From assembly GCA_037176725.1 (NCBI GenBank), contig JAZBRS010000049.1:36758001-36822000 (forward strand): DNA of 64,000 nucleotides, given 5' to 3'. Shown in pieces: positions 1 through 11,764 of the stretch. Source of the DNA: Posidonia oceanica. Its lineage: Eukaryota > Streptophyta > Magnoliopsida > Alismatales > Posidoniaceae. Position 1 is the stretch's first letter, and the number at the start of each line of letters is the position of its first letter. The position numbers were made by a program, and so were the translations under genes. The notes beneath the pieces are model-generated. The model was not told the DNA's origin and searched no databases. It saw only the letters and a list, made by a program, of their open reading frames with translations.

Positions 1-652
1 GCCATTCTCTTTTGATAGCAGTGAGCATTATGCATAGCTTGCAGCCTGTGCTCATCAATCAGGTTCAGTTGGACGCAGCGGTCTTCGACCCATTCTGCTT
101 CATCCAACTCAACTTCACGTAGGATCCGCAGTGAGGGGATCTCTACCTCGACGGGTAGTACTGCCTCCATGCCGTACACCAGAGAGTACGGGGTGGCGCC
201 TGTTGAAGTGCGGACGGATGTCCTATACGCACAGAGTGCGTAAGGAAGCTTGTCGTGCCAGTCCTTATGAGTTTCTGCCATTTTCTTCAAGATTTTGACC
301 AGATTTTTATTGGCGGACTCTACCGCACCGTTCATCTATGGCCGATAAGGCGAGGATCTGTGATGTTTGATACTGAAGCTCTGTAGATAATCTTCAATCC
401 TCTTAGCAATGAAATTTATGCCATTATCAGATATAACTGCATGCGGGACCTCGTACCGGGCTATGATGTTGTTTCTGATGAACTTTTCCATAGCCACGGT
501 AGTCACCGTCTTGTAGGAGGTCGCTTCCACCCATTTAGTGAAGTAATCAATCGCTACCAGAATGTAACGATGACCATTAGAAGTTGGAGGGTGAATGGCG
601 CCAACGACATCAATCCTCCAGGTGGAGAAGGGCCATGGTGACGCTTCAGGAT
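1..652 (-). pseudogene. pol: Integrase core fragment of element 1
   Basis: Minus-strand translation shows a retroviral-type integrase catalytic core: the first Asp in GIDVVG-like context (here RIDVVGAIHP), the second Asp in ISDNG, and the catalytic Glu in the downstream GAVES segment. A TAG at 338-336 replaces a CAG codon found in the other copies (just before the MNGAVES segment), and the frame continues beyond it to the window edge. The HHCC zinc domain is absent because the deletion joins the core directly to the gag-pro linker. Pseudogene; off-window sequence would hold the C-terminus. Confidence 0.88.
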
Positions 653-665
653 GCTCACGCTTACT
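640..665. other. Internal deletion junction with 8-bp microhomology
   Basis: Element 1 jumps from the linker upstream of RT to the integrase core. The sequence at the join reads CGTCACCA on the minus strand. Element 4 has CGTCACCA in the linker (about 61382) and element 3 has it just before the integrase core (about 45655), so the two deletion ends shared 8 bp. Relative to element 4 about 2.6 kb is missing (RT, RNase H, archaeal-type RNase H and the integrase N-terminus). Confidence 0.8.
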
Positions 666-2185
666 CGAGTATTCTTGTAGCCTCAGTGCGCGACCTCCGT
701 CCCGGCAACTTCTACTGTCTGCTCTGGCCTGACTGATTCTGCTGAGTGCTCTGCTGATACTGCTGAGGGCCTTGCTGATTCTGCCACTGATACTGCTGAT
801 GGCTTTGCTACTGAGGCTGCTGACAATTCTGTTGCTGATTCTGCTTTCTGCTCCATTACTGCTGCTGCTTTGACTGCTAGTGCTTCCTCCCCTGAGTCTT
901 CTAGTGTGCTTGTGGAGGGTATGCCAGACTGGCAGCTGATCTGGGTACTGCCGCTTGCTACACTGCCCAAGTGAGGCATGTGTTGCACAAACCACCTAGA
1001 CCCGCCTTCTGGTTGGAGGGTAATGAGCTCATCTGGTCTAGGGGAGTCCGGTATTACTGAATCTTCTTCTAAGACCATGATAGAGGCATGGTCTTCTTGC
1101 AGAGGAGGGTCCGTAGCCACGGCTTTCCCTTTCCTTTCTCCGGCTTGGTGCTCTGCCAGGTCTTCTGCTATTGACTTGAGCTGTTCTTGATAAAGTAGCT
1201 CTAAGTCGGACATCCATGAATCGACCTGGGCTTCTATCGCCACTCCTTCTTCCTCATCCGAGGGTGAGTCGACGTAGTAGGCGCCGGGGGCCTGCGGCAC
1301 TGGCCCGGCTGCAAGATGGATCGCTGCCCTTGGTATTTGCAAGGTTTGGCTCACGGGCGCGCCTGATAGCGGCAGCTTCGGCATGGGAGATCCAAACAGA
1401 CTGGTCAGCAAGGCCACAGACGGGTACACTGCCAGGGTCACCATTGCAGTTAGAGGGCAGGCAGAGGTGCTCTTCTGAGGGCTCAAGGGCCAGGAGACTA
1501 TGATGCTCAATTGGTCCTCTGCAACTGATGGTGACAGTGAGAGTGTGGCCTCTGACGCCATGGGATCCTGCCATGAGAGTTGTTGTTCTGCGGCAGGAGG
1601 ATGTGAAGCTGATTGTGCCGGCTGCATTCTCGGTGATGCGATTGCTGAAGCGGGCCGAGTCGGGCTGCTGACTGAGTTGACTGACTGTCCCTCCAGAGAG
1701 AGTGACAGCGGTACTGACGCGACTACGACTGCAGGTAGCCTACCTAATTGTGCCAGAAGGAGTGTCTCTGACTTCTGTGCTGCTGCTGCTGCCTGTGCTT
1801 GTAATGTGGATGTGGCTGCAGGAATGTTAGAGCTTGTCAGTTCTGCCATAGAGTCTACTGATTTGTCTGCTGTATCTGATGAAGGAAGAGCCAAACAAAC
1901 TGACCAGGGGACTTCTGTGCTGATCTGAGCCTTACTGCCAGTTGGGACTGCCTCTGTTGTGCCAGACTGCTCCTCATCCGAGTAGTAGTCCTCAACGCAG
2001 ACCCAATCTTCTATCGGCACCGCGACTTCATCATCAGTTGATCCCAGAACTCCTGCACTGGTGAAGTTAGTGATGTCTCTGGGGATGGCAGGTTCCTGAT
2101 CCTTCATTTGAAAGCAGTGATCTTCGCTGGGTTTGGGCACGTAACCGAGGCCTTCAGATTTCCTCCGCTTCGCTGCTACGATCGG
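653..2185 (-). pseudogene. pol: Linker between protease and RT, element 1
   Basis: Low-complexity polyprotein segment with acidic, Ala/Ser/Glu-rich runs, aligned by eye with 59945-61400 of element 4. It contains the acidic stretch EDYYSDEEQ near its start and a run of repeated SAES/SAEH-like units near its end. No enzymatic domain is recognisable; in the family it separates protease from RT. The segment is open on the minus strand from 2140 to a TGA at 685-683 (CGA to TGA at a CpG), a little before the deletion junction. It is in the same frame as gag and protease upstream. Confidence 0.8.
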
Positions 2186-4057
2186 CTATGCGATCCCCTG
2201 GCCGTGACGCTCGAGCGGTGTACCCTTTATGTAACCCCACCTATGACATACATTCTCGACCATTCGAAAGGGGTTGTTGTGAATGGCCAAGGAGTTGGTG
2301 CGTTCAAGATCAGGAATGAAGTTAACTGGCTCGCACCGGTTAACGCGATACAAGGCTTCGGAAGTCTCAGGGTCAAACGGGATAGCTTGTGAAGAGACAT
2401 GGGAGATTGCCTCGATCTGCTCCTTCTCAAAGTTCTCCGCCATGACGACAATGACATTATCACCACGACGGTACTTTATCATCCGATGGAGGGTCGAGGG
2501 AAGGACCTGATGCTTATGAAGCCAAGGGCGCCCAAGCAAGAGATTGAAGTTCGGCTTCAAGTCAACGACATAGAATTCTACATCGAAAACGACCGGGCCA
2601 ATAGCAAGAGGAATAATCAGGATCCCTAGAGCATCATTGTGGGTGTTGTCAAAAGCTGTCATTCCCTTCACAGCTGGCGTGATGTCCTCGGCTTTGAATC
2701 CGAGCTTGGTTGCAGTACGCAAGGGGCAGACGTTAAGGCCTGACCCGTTATCAACCAGTGTTAGGGGAATGCGAAAGTTTTTGAACTGAACCGTGACGAA
2801 CAGGGGTTGATTGTGATTAATCCCCGCTGGAGGCAGCTCATCACTTGTAAAAGAGATGACCTGGGGCTCCGTAATCATCCCTACCATGCTTTCCAAGGCC
2901 GAAGGCTCAATAGATTGGGACACATGGGCAGCATGGAACACGCGAAGAAAAGCCTCGCGGTGTTCGGCAGAGGTGTGGATTAGGTCCCAAATGGAAATGT
3001 CAGCTTTGACCTTCTTAAGTTGGGAGGTTATGTCTGCTTTGGGTTGGTTTTTCTTGGCAGCAGGAGGGGTTGTTTTGGCAAGCTCTAAAGGAGTAGTGGT
3101 AGGAGATTGGGCCGCTACAGGTTGGGCAGGGGTTTGGCTTGCTACAGGTTGGTTTGAGGCTGGGTTTGCTATGGGTTGGTTAGAGGGTGGGGGCATAGCA
3201 GGCTCAGGGTGATTTGACCTAATGGCTGGTGCTGGGGGTCTGTAGACCCTCCCCGATCGCGTTATTTCCACGCACATTTCTGTGGCGTAGCTGTAAGGGA
3301 CGCGATGGGTGTCCAAGGTTAAATCAATAACCACTAGAGCATGTGCTCCGAGCATAGGAGGGGTTACAGGGGGACCTACTGGGTATTGAGGTCTATCTGA
3401 AGGGTAAGGTTGTTGGGGTGGGAAGGCAGGGGCTGACTGAGGTCTGCCTAGAAGATGTATGGGGGATTCTAGCTGAGGCTGCGCTAAGAGGTGGACAGGG
3501 GATCTAGGCTGGGCCCTAGCTAGGAGGTGTACAAGGGGTTGAGCCTGAGGAAGCACAGCAGGGGGCGCGAAGGGGCGCTCCGGCCAGGCACGCGGTCGGA
3601 TCGTGTGAACTCCCGACTCGGAGCCAGCAACTGCCGCAAGATAGAGATGGATGGGGAAAGGCTCAGAGATATCAGAAATAAGATCAGAAGGGTCTACGAC
3701 AGAGGTAGTAGGCCCGGAAGGAAAGACAAAGTGAATGCCTGAGGTTCCTGCCCCTCCCGAATAAGTGTGTTCCGGTAGGGGTTGATGGATGATGCCAGAA
3801 CGAGGGGGAACAGCTGAATGTGTGTGTGCTTCAGTGGATGCCTCGTGCGTGTCAATTACAATTGTTCCCGATTCGATTGGATCTTGAATAGCATTCTGTA
3901 GGGAGTAGCAATTGTCCGTCGAATGCCCGACACTTCGATAGAAATTGCAGAAGAGGTTCACCTTAAACCAATGCGGCAAAGGATTTGGGGGCGGGCGAAC
4001 CTCCGAGAACTTCAGGAGCGATGCAACCTTCGGCAAGATGACCGTGAGCGATTCCAC
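2186..4057 (-). pseudogene. Nucleocapsid knuckle, Pro-rich spacer and aspartic protease, element 1
   Basis: The segment begins just after the gag core. A zinc-knuckle-like motif (CX2YX4HX4C here; CX2HX4HX4C in elements 3 and 4) lies close to the N-terminus, followed by a Pro/Gln-rich spacer, then a retropepsin-type domain. The active-site Asp is in LVDNGSGLNV, so this family has D-N-G where most retropepsins have D-T/S-G; a second protease signature is the LLLGRPWL segment. The ORF ends at a TAG (2188-2186) where element 3 has GAG. It is in the same frame as the gag core upstream (TAG at 4105-4103) and the linker downstream. Inactive copy. Confidence 0.88.
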
Positions 4058-5959
4058 TAGTGAGGCGAATTTCCGCTTCTCAGTGGGTGGCCTTCTTTGC
4101 CTCTAGTATGAGCCTTGCTGAACCGGTACGGCAGGGTAGACCGGTCTAGCGGTGGTTGTGATCTGTGGTGTGGGTGGATTCCTAGGTGCAGGAGCATACA
4201 CCATCTGAGCTGGGGCAGGCCAGGACGGCAAGTGAACAGGCACAGCAGGAGAGTCGACGAATGCAACAGCAGTTTTCGGCGAGTCCTTCTTCTTCGGACG
4301 GTTGTTGCTGCTACCGCTGTTGTTGTTGGAAGTGCTGCTGTTGGCACTGTTACTACTGATTGCGGCCTGTTTAGCGAGCGCAGAGAGAGCTGGGAAGTTG
4401 CCACTCCGCAAAGAACTCTCCACGCACGCTCCAGCTCGGATAAGTGCTGCAAAAGTAGTGACTGGCTGGATGCTAAGCAGAGCTCCAAGAGATGGTTGCA
4501 CCCCTTTGATAACGATCTCGATAGACTCCTCGTCAGAGGGTCTATCTCGGACTTGTGAGGTAAGGGTGCGCCAGCGGCTGACATACTCCCCGAACGGCTC
4601 GCTGGAATTCTGCTTAATTGCGATCAAGTCCGCCCGCTTTGGGACTAGATCAAGGTTGAAGGAGTACTGTTCCAGGAGCGCCTGACTAAGGTCATTCCAA
4701 GTCTTGATGGCTAACATATCAAGCGATGTGAACCACTTGAGTGCTGGCCCGGTCAAGCTCTTCTGGAACAGGCGGATCAGCAACCTCTCGTCAGCCTGAA
4801 GCTGAGCGAGATCACCGCAATACGCCTTCAGGTGTGCTATGGGGCAGCTCCTACCATTGTATTTCTCGAAGTCCAGGATTTTGAACTTTGGAGGGAGTAC
4901 CGCCTCTGGAAAACAGCAGAGGTCCCGAAATTGGTAGGTCTGGTGCTGAGTACCCTGCACTAGTCGTAGTGCCTTCTCCAAGACGTCCATCCAGTTGCTG
5001 ATGGGGTCTGGATTTGCTGCCACAGGAGAGGGATTGGCAGGGGTAGTGAGCACATATGCCGAATGGGTCGCACCTAAGTGCTCCTCCGGATCTACCATAG
5101 CGTCGCCTGGTGGAGCGACGGGATGGCCGGTGTATCCGTACTGGGGAACTGTGTATGCAGGAATGAATGCAGGGTTTTGGGCTTGATGCAAGGGAGGAGG
5201 GTAAAAGACATGCTGTGCTGTGGGAGGGGTAGGATGCTGGAGCACCAGTTGCTGTGCAGGCGGGGTGCCAGTTGCTGTGCAGGTGGAGTACTGGGCTCCA
5301 GCCAGCCCAAAGGACTGACCACCAGGGGGAAGAGGAGCATGCTGTGCTAAGTGTTGTGCAGAAGGAGGCAGTAACTGGGCCCCTATCGTCGGAACCGTGA
5401 GCAGTTGCGACGATGGTCGAGGCGGAGGTGTGGAGGTGGATGCATGAAATGCAGGAACTGGCCTCAAAGGAACCTCAGGAGCGACATGAGCAGATGAGGG
5501 ACGAACCGATAGAGCCATGCCCTGCAGTCTCTGGGCAAGCTCCATCAGGTGCTGGTACTGAGCCTCAGGCGTTCCGTCAGCAGGAACGCTGGAGTGCAGT
5601 GCCGGCGAGGATTGAGAGGCAAATGGCACGAACACAGACTGTCCAGAAGGAGTGGGTGCTATAGCAAAAGTCGCAGCAATGGTAGGAGGGATGTCAAAGG
5701 CGACGTATCCCTAGGAAGGAGGGGGCAATGGCATCTCCGAAATGCGAGTAACGGTCATCAAGATAGACTCGACGACCGGATCCAGAGGAAGAGATGCTTG
5801 CCACTGTCTCGGGACATACTAAGATCCTAGAGGCGTCAGGGGAGGAAACCCTAGCGTCGGAGGGGGAACAAGAGGGACAAAAGGAGCAACCGGAGGGGCC
5901 GGAGCAGAAACACCCTCCATGACAGAAGTGAAGAGAGGCTCACTGACGTACTGGGCCAT
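4058..5959 (-). pseudogene. gag: Gag structural polyprotein, element 1
   Basis: Starts at the ATG at 5959 (MAQYVSE), conserved in elements 3 (39610) and 4 (56084). The N-terminal 300 or so residues are Pro/Ser/Gln-rich; the retrotransposon gag (capsid) domain follows, with the segments LLIRLFQKSLTG, ALKWFTSL and FLEQYSFN-like blocks, then an Asn/Ser-rich stretch. Three in-frame TAG stops at 5821-5819, 5713-5711 and 4105-4103 each stand where another copy has CAG. No frameshift is needed through the whole gag. Forms virus-like particles in active relatives; this copy is dead. Confidence 0.9.
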
Positions 5960-7408
5960 TGCTGACCTAGAGCGCGTGAGAATAGGGCTGCGACGGGTAT
6001 GCAAACGGCGATTCCTAATAGGAGCTATCGTGGCAAAGGCGGATAGCTTAGAAGGAGAATGGTCGCAAACAAGGTCGCAACAAGGGTGCTAGAAAGGGAC
6101 GATACTCAAGCTCCAGCAAGGGGAACTTGCTTACCGATCATTGCTGACACAAACAGAGACAAACAGGGATTAGAAACTAAAAGATAGATGCAAATGAGTT
6201 AAGTTAGATGGCATGAATGATATGCATGCTTTCTAGTATGCCCCCCTCACCTATCTAGTGTATCCTAGTAGGTGGTCTACTTCGGGTATCCCCAGGTGTA
6301 CGGGTCACCGACTCAGGTCAGAAAAAGTAGGCTCTCTGTCGAACTCCTTGCCAAAGCTGAGGAAATAACAGGGTGGTGCATTGGTGGCCCTGACCCCACC
6401 AAAGCGTGGGCAGTACACTCCACTACACCGACACGACCCCTGGACGAAGGGGGGACAGACTGACCGACTTGACCCACGCCAAAAGCGGTGGAACAAGGGG
6501 TCAGGACCATCCTTCGCAAACTAGTAGGTGGATTCAGATAAGAAGAATGCATGCCCTATATGATGCTTATGCAAATGCTTAAAGTTTTTTATCTTGCGCA
6601 TTTTCTTAACCCAAGGGGGTGCAGGATTGTTTGAAGTCTCTAGTTGCTCCTAGAAGTTCTTTTTACTTGCCATTTTTAGTTAACCACAGGGAGAGCAAAC
6701 AAGTCTCTACTATCCTAGACATGGCATGTGCGAAAGGGAAGAAAATCAGTCAAATATGGCAAGCAAACAACATACAACATAGCAAAAGGCAAGTGCATGG
6801 CATGTGCGAGTGTTTGTGAGCATGATAGTGAAAGGAAAAGCATTTATCACGTCAAAAGGCATATATACAGGGCATGTGCGTGTGTAGTGACGTAGCAAAT
6901 GTGTAAAAGAAAGCATTCATCATTCAAAAAGCATGCATTGTTGCCAAACAAGTATGTAGACATGCATTGTGTAGGAAATAAAGCAATAATAAGTAAGCAA
7001 GATAAAAAAGTAAAGACAGGTAAGCTGTAAGGCAAATAAGAGCAGAAGCAAGGAAATAAGCAAGCAATCAAGCAAACTAAACAGAGCAAAAGCCAAGGCA
7101 AAGCAGACGAGGGAGGTGCAAAACCTAAGCAGAGTAGCCACGAGGCGACTTGCTAGGAGTTTGCACAGAAAAGCGAGCAAAACAGGCAAAGGAGGCACAA
7201 AAGGCAGACAAAGTTGCAAAACAGGCGAGCGAAAAAGCCAGGAGCGAAAGCCAGAGTCTGCTGTCCCCAGTGGAGTCGCCACTGTCGACTTCGCTGTGCA
7301 AAGCAGACAGGCGAGCAAACAAGCAAAAGCAAGGCAAAGGGCACAAAGGTAAACAAAGAAAGCAAATCCCAAGCGAGCGAAAGCCAAGGCGAAAGCCGGA
7401 GTTTGCTA
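5960..7408 (-). other. 5' leader of element 1 with splice-like signals and second PBS
   Basis: Untranslated leader between PBS and gag. It holds a second PBS-like copy at 7264-7281, and a cluster near the gag start that is conserved in elements 3 and 4: CTAAT branchpoint-like (6173-6169), pyrimidine tract and CAG acceptor (ending 6144), a 9-nt segment containing ATG (6143-6135), a GTAAGC donor (6134-6129) and an ATAG acceptor (ending 6026). The last 38 codons before the gag ATG are open and in frame with gag. The remainder (6250-7250) is purine-rich on the plus strand with no ORF I would support. Confidence 0.7.
7264..7281 (-). other. Internal second copy of the primer binding site, element 1
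   Basis: Minus strand reads TGGCGACTCCACTGGGGA, one change from the tRNA-Arg-type PBS consensus of these elements. It lies 145 bp downstream of the LTR-adjacent PBS and belongs to a local duplication also present at the same spacing in element 3. Confidence 0.75.
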
Positions 7409-7426
7409 TCCTCAGCGGAGTCGCCA
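7409..7426 (-). other. Primer binding site (tRNA-Arg type), element 1
   Basis: Minus strand reads TGGCGACTCCGCTGAGGA one base after the LTR end (…ACTACA). The element 4 version TGGCGACTCCGCTGGGGA is the complement of a plant tRNA-Arg 3' end including CCA, as I recall it; tRNA-Arg priming is known for the Ogre/Tat group. One mismatch in this copy. Confidence 0.8.
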
Positions 7427-7740
7427 CTGTAGTAATCCTAATCAGAATCAGGGTTACTATTAGCGGCTAAGTCCGAGAAGGAGGGCTCAACTCGAAAACA
7501 CTTAAAACAGAGGAGAAAAGATAAGAAAAGAAGAAGATAAGACAATTCAGAGTCGCCACCATGTCTATTATCGGGAGACAAGGAAAATCAGGGGAAATGC
7601 GTGAGTTAACACGCAAAACCAAGCAAAGGATGCAATGCATAGCAATGCAAAGGAAAACAAATGCAAATGAATGCAAATGATATGACTCATGCTTAGGATA
7701 AGGGCAATATGGTCATTACGGGCGAAAAGACTGGGCAAGG

Positions 7741-7790
7741 ACTCCTGTTACGTGTGGGGAAGGTGTTAGGCACCCCCGACACGCCCGAGA
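7741..7790 (-). promoter_or_regulatory. Conserved U5-side block, LTR-A
   Basis: A GC-rich block (minus strand: GGCGTGTCGGGGGTGCCTAA followed by CACCTTCCCC and CGTAACAGGAGTCC) that is nearly unchanged in LTR-A, LTR-B, LTR-3 and LTR-4 although surrounding LTR text has diverged. Similar ACCTTCCC…CGTAAC blocks occur in Ogre-type LTRs as I recall them. Function unknown; conservation suggests a role in RNA packaging, 3' end formation or reverse transcription. Confidence 0.6.
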
Positions 7791-8024
7791 ATCGGTCTTT
7801 CTAAGCTTATGCTTGCATACACAGGGAAGTGCAGGTTTGAATGCCTAAATGCCAATGAATGCCTGAATGAATGCTCATAGGTGTGCTCTAAGTGGTGGGA
7901 TGCAATGCAAGGAAGTAAACGTGCAGTCTAAGTGCTTAGCAACGCTGCCTGTGTCCCGAACCGGGCGAAACCTGGCTCGTGAGAACTCCAGGCAGTAAGC
8001 ATCACTGTCCTATATGCAAAAGCA

Positions 8025-8425
8025 GACGGAAAAGCAAAACGGCGGTAAAACCAAGCAATGCATGCGACATGCAAGACAAAACGACGTAAAACACGCAAAA
8101 CAATGCAAGAAATGGGAGCGGCACATGAAACGGTGCAAGAAAACGAGACCGGCACGTAAAACGGTGCAAGAAAGCAAAATGGCACGCAAAACGGTGCGAG
8201 AAAACAAGAACGGCATGCAAAACAGTGCGAGAAAACAACGCTAGCACGCAAAACGGTGCAAGAAAGCAAAACGGCACGCGAAACGTTGCGAAAGACAGAG
8301 CGGGCATGCGAAACGATGCAAGAAAACAAGAACGGCATGCAAAACGATGCTAAAAATAGAGCAGGCACGCAAAACAGTGTCAAAAGCAAAGCGGGCACGC
8401 AAAACGGTGCCAAAGCAGGTGAAAT
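8025..8425 (-). repeat. 30-bp tandem array in LTR-A
   Basis: About 13 diverged copies of a 30-bp unit; plus-strand text is of the form CGGCACGCAAAACGGTGCAA with GAAAGCAAAA-like spacer. The same 30-bp family is found in LTR-B (26395-26655), LTR-3 (37125-37455) and LTR-4 (53803-54105). Because 30 is a multiple of three it creates long spurious ORFs. Confidence 0.85.
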
Positions 8426-8871
8426 AAAGCATCGATAAAACCATGTAGATGCAAATGCTAAGAAAAAGAGTAGGAGAAGCAAACGGGAGGTAAACAACGC
8501 AAGTGTGGGAACGAGCGCTATTTAAAGACCATACAAAGTAGGTGTGAAGACCTACAAAGGGGAAGGGAAACAAGTGGAAGGATTACCGCTGTTTCGTGAC
8601 TGTTTTCCACCAAAATGTCCCACGATGTGTCTCGCATGCTGCCAAGAGCTCGCGATGCGATCGGATTGTGGGAAAGGGGGAAGAAAGTCGTAATTAGTGG
8701 TGACTCCAGGGGAAACGCAACACAAAGCACTAGGAGTACGCGAAAAAAGGAAGCAGAGTTGATAGATAAGAAGAGGAAGTCCTATTCTACATGCTCGAGA
8801 AACCAGAAAGCAAAAACAATGCAAGGAATGCAAATGGTGTGCAAATGAATGCTGTGCAAGGGTTCAGGAGG

Positions 8872-8880
8872 ACTTACCTT
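8872..8880 (-). promoter_or_regulatory. Candidate 5' splice site in LTR-A
   Basis: Minus strand reads AAG|GTAAGT, a full match to the plant donor consensus. The same site is AAG|GTAAGT in LTR-3, AAG|GTAAAT in LTR-B and CAG|GTATGT in LTR-4, each about 1.4-1.8 kb from the LTR 3' end. No transcript data here. Confidence 0.5.
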
Positions 8881-9179
8881 GGAAATCTGAAGCCTGATCT
8901 GAGATCTGGTTGGTCCATGCTGAAGAGTGCTCTACCGGGGTCGTCCAGGTAGCTTGATTGAGAAGATCCAACGGCCGGATCTGAAGATATCCCAGCTTCA
9001 AGGCAGAAGGGCCAGAACAGGGGAGAAGAATGGATCTTGGTGTACAGGAGGTCCTAGGGGTGTGCACAACAGGTCCTCCCATGTAAATGGGAGCTAATGA
9101 TGCTTAAGTGTGTGCAAGGAATGCCAAATGCAAGAATGCATGAGTGCAATGCATGCAGAATGCAAGAAAAGACTTAGGG

Positions 9180-9800
9180 ATGATTTTTCAGAAAACTGGG
9201 ACCTTATATGCAATTTTTGAAAAAGTGGGGGTCTAAATGCAAGGATTTTGAAAAGTTAGGGGCTTTGGTGCAAAGTTTTTGAAAGTTGAGGGGTCTGAGT
9301 GCAATTTTGCAAAATGCAGGATCCAAAATGCAATTTTTCAAGATGAACGTGCATCAGGACAAGTTTTGAAAACATATGGGAGATTGGCATGCAATTTTGA
9401 AATCAACAGGGTCTAAAATGCAATTTTACAAGCAAAACAATGGTCTTAGTGGTCTGGGAATGCAAACAGGGGACCTATATGCAATTTTTCAAATATGCAG
9501 GGTCTAAAATGCAATTTTATAAGCAAAATATGCATTTAAATGTATGCTGAGGACCTATATGCAATTTTTAAATCATGTAGGGTCAAAAATGCAATTTTAT
9601 AAGCAAAATATGCATTTAAATGACAGGTAGAGGACCTATATGCAATTTTTAAATCATGCAGGGTCACAAATGCAATTTTATAAGCAAAATATGCATTTAA
9701 ATGCATGCTGTGCATTAATGAGGGACCTATATGCAAAAATCAGAAAATATGAGGGAAATAATGCAATGCAGTAAGGAAAAATGGAAAATAAATGCCTAAG
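9180..9800 (-). repeat. Diverged ATGCAATTTT-type repeats in LTR-A
   Basis: Roughly 80-100-bp units in which GACCTATATGCAATTTTT and GTC(T/A)AAAATGCAATTTTAT alternate. The same vocabulary fills 13400-14640 (LTR-C), 35690-36400 (LTR-3) and 52090-53060 (LTR-4). No ORF. Confidence 0.7.
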
Positions 9801-10164
9801 TTAACAGATCAGAGAACTAAACTGTAAATAAGAAAAACAACAAGGACTAGAAATGCAATTTATCAAGGTAAAATACAAGCATTAAATCAGATTATTAACT
9901 GGAGGACTAACATGCAATAATAAAGAACTAGAGGACCAGAACTTTAAAAAAACACTAAAGAGAAACACTGTAGAAGGACTAACATGCAATTAATCAATTT
10001 TTTAAGTTTTTCATGCAATATCATAAGATTTTAATGCGAAATTAAATGAATTTTAACAGAGGCAGGACCAGAATGCAATAAAGCAAAAAAACAAGGCAGA
10101 TATGCAATTTGTTAACAAAATAGCATGGTAAAGAAAAATAAATGAACAGTGTTAAGCAGCAGCG

Positions 10165-11640
10165 GCAACCACTGTAGCAGATGGCTACTAGTGGCCGGGA
10201 ACTGCGGAGGGGGGAGGCTGGTGAGGCGCTGACCGGTCGGCGATGCTCTCCGGAGGCAGACAGAGCTCGGGCGACATCCGGCGAGCCGTGACGTTGCTCG
10301 GAGGTGACTGGAGAGCTGGACGGAGGTCTACAGACTGGAAGAAGCGTCGAGCAGGCGATCGGCGTGACGTCATGGCATTCTAAAGCCACCGGAGAATTCC
10401 TAGGGTCGGTGCGGAGCTCGGGCGATCCTTGGAAGTGAGTTCTGCTGCCGGAGTGACGATTCCAATCGCAGAGCTCGCCGGAGAAGACGAGACGACGGCG
10501 GCGACGACTCGGCGGAAGAGGGGAGGAAATACTATTCTAACAGGCGGAAAAGTACAAGAAGAGAAAAACTAAACTACAGGAGAAGAATGGTACCTTTCCG
10601 TGGGCTGGAGTGCTCCCCCGACGTCCGGTGCTTCAGTGGTCCCCGGCGGAGTTCGTTCGGCTGGTGCAGACATCGTCAACTACTCGGGAGGGTCGGGATC
10701 GGATCAGTGATGTACTCCGGAGCTTCCTGAGTGCTCGGGGCGAAGCTTCGATGACCAGAGGAGGATTTCGCTTTAGTGGGTGGACTGCTGGTGGTCGCAG
10801 GTGGGTGAGGCTGTTCTTTGCTCTCGGGACCAAATGGAGGGCACCGGTGACTTGCTGGAGGCTTGGTGGTGTAGGAGGGTTTAAGTTGGTTTGTGGATTG
10901 CTGGAGAGGGAGTTTGCAGGTATGGTGATTTTCTGGCAGAGAAGGGGGTAGGTGTTTGTTGTGAGGGATTTGGTCGGTGGTGAGGCTTGGAGCTGAAGCT
11001 CAAGTGGGTTTTGAAGATGGTGTTCAGGCGAGTTTGGTGGGGGAATTTGGGAAGGTTTAGTAGGTTGCAGTGTCGGGAATTTTTGAAGAAGTGGTGTTGG
11101 GTTGCTGTTGTGGTTTCAGGGTGTTTGGGGGGGAATGCTGGGTGGAATTGGAGAGTGGAGTGGAGGGCTATGATGCTGGGATTCTGGTGGAGTTTGGGGG
11201 ATGAAATGGGAGTGATTTGCTGGGTGGAACGGGCACTAGTTTCAGTGGAAAGGAAGAGGAGGAAGAGCTGAGTTTTTCAGAGGAAGAGAGGGAGAATCTG
11301 GGTGCTGGAGGCTCTGGTTTTTCTCGCTCTCTCTGGACGATGAAAAGACGGAAGGAGGAGTGGAGTTGAGGCTTTTATTAGCTGGGTTGGAGTGAAGCGC
11401 GGTGGATTTGAATTGCCACTGGCGGGAGCTGCTGCTGATGGGAGAGGAGCGGCCAGCGAGAGGACTGGTAATTAATGCCACCGGAAGATCCGCTGAGACG
11501 CGAGAGAGGAGGAGCGAACTGGAGCTGATGGCGATCGGGAGGGAGAAGAAAAATTGAATTCAAAGAAGATGGAGGGAGACTGCTGGCGGGAGGAAGGAGG
11601 AACTGTGGAGGAAGAAGAAGAAGAAGAAGGAGGAGGGAAG
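10165..11640 (-). other. GC-rich island inside LTR-A
   Basis: CpG-rich sequence (many CGGAG, CGCCGG words) between two AT-rich stretches. Equivalent islands occur at 14690-16390 (LTR-C), 29500-30100 (LTR-B), 33560-35300 (LTR-3) and 50510-52075 (LTR-4). ORFs in it do not correspond between copies, so I do not call a protein. It could be the promoter/transcription-start region of U3; that is inference. Confidence 0.55.
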
Positions 11641-11764
11641 AGGGCTGTGCGGGCCGGGCCGTGTGGAGAAAAAGAAAAAAAAATGAAAGAAAGAAAGAAA
11701 AGAAGGAAGGGAAGAGGGAGAGATGGCGGGGAGAATGGGCTGGACTAGGCCTAGCAGGAAAAGA

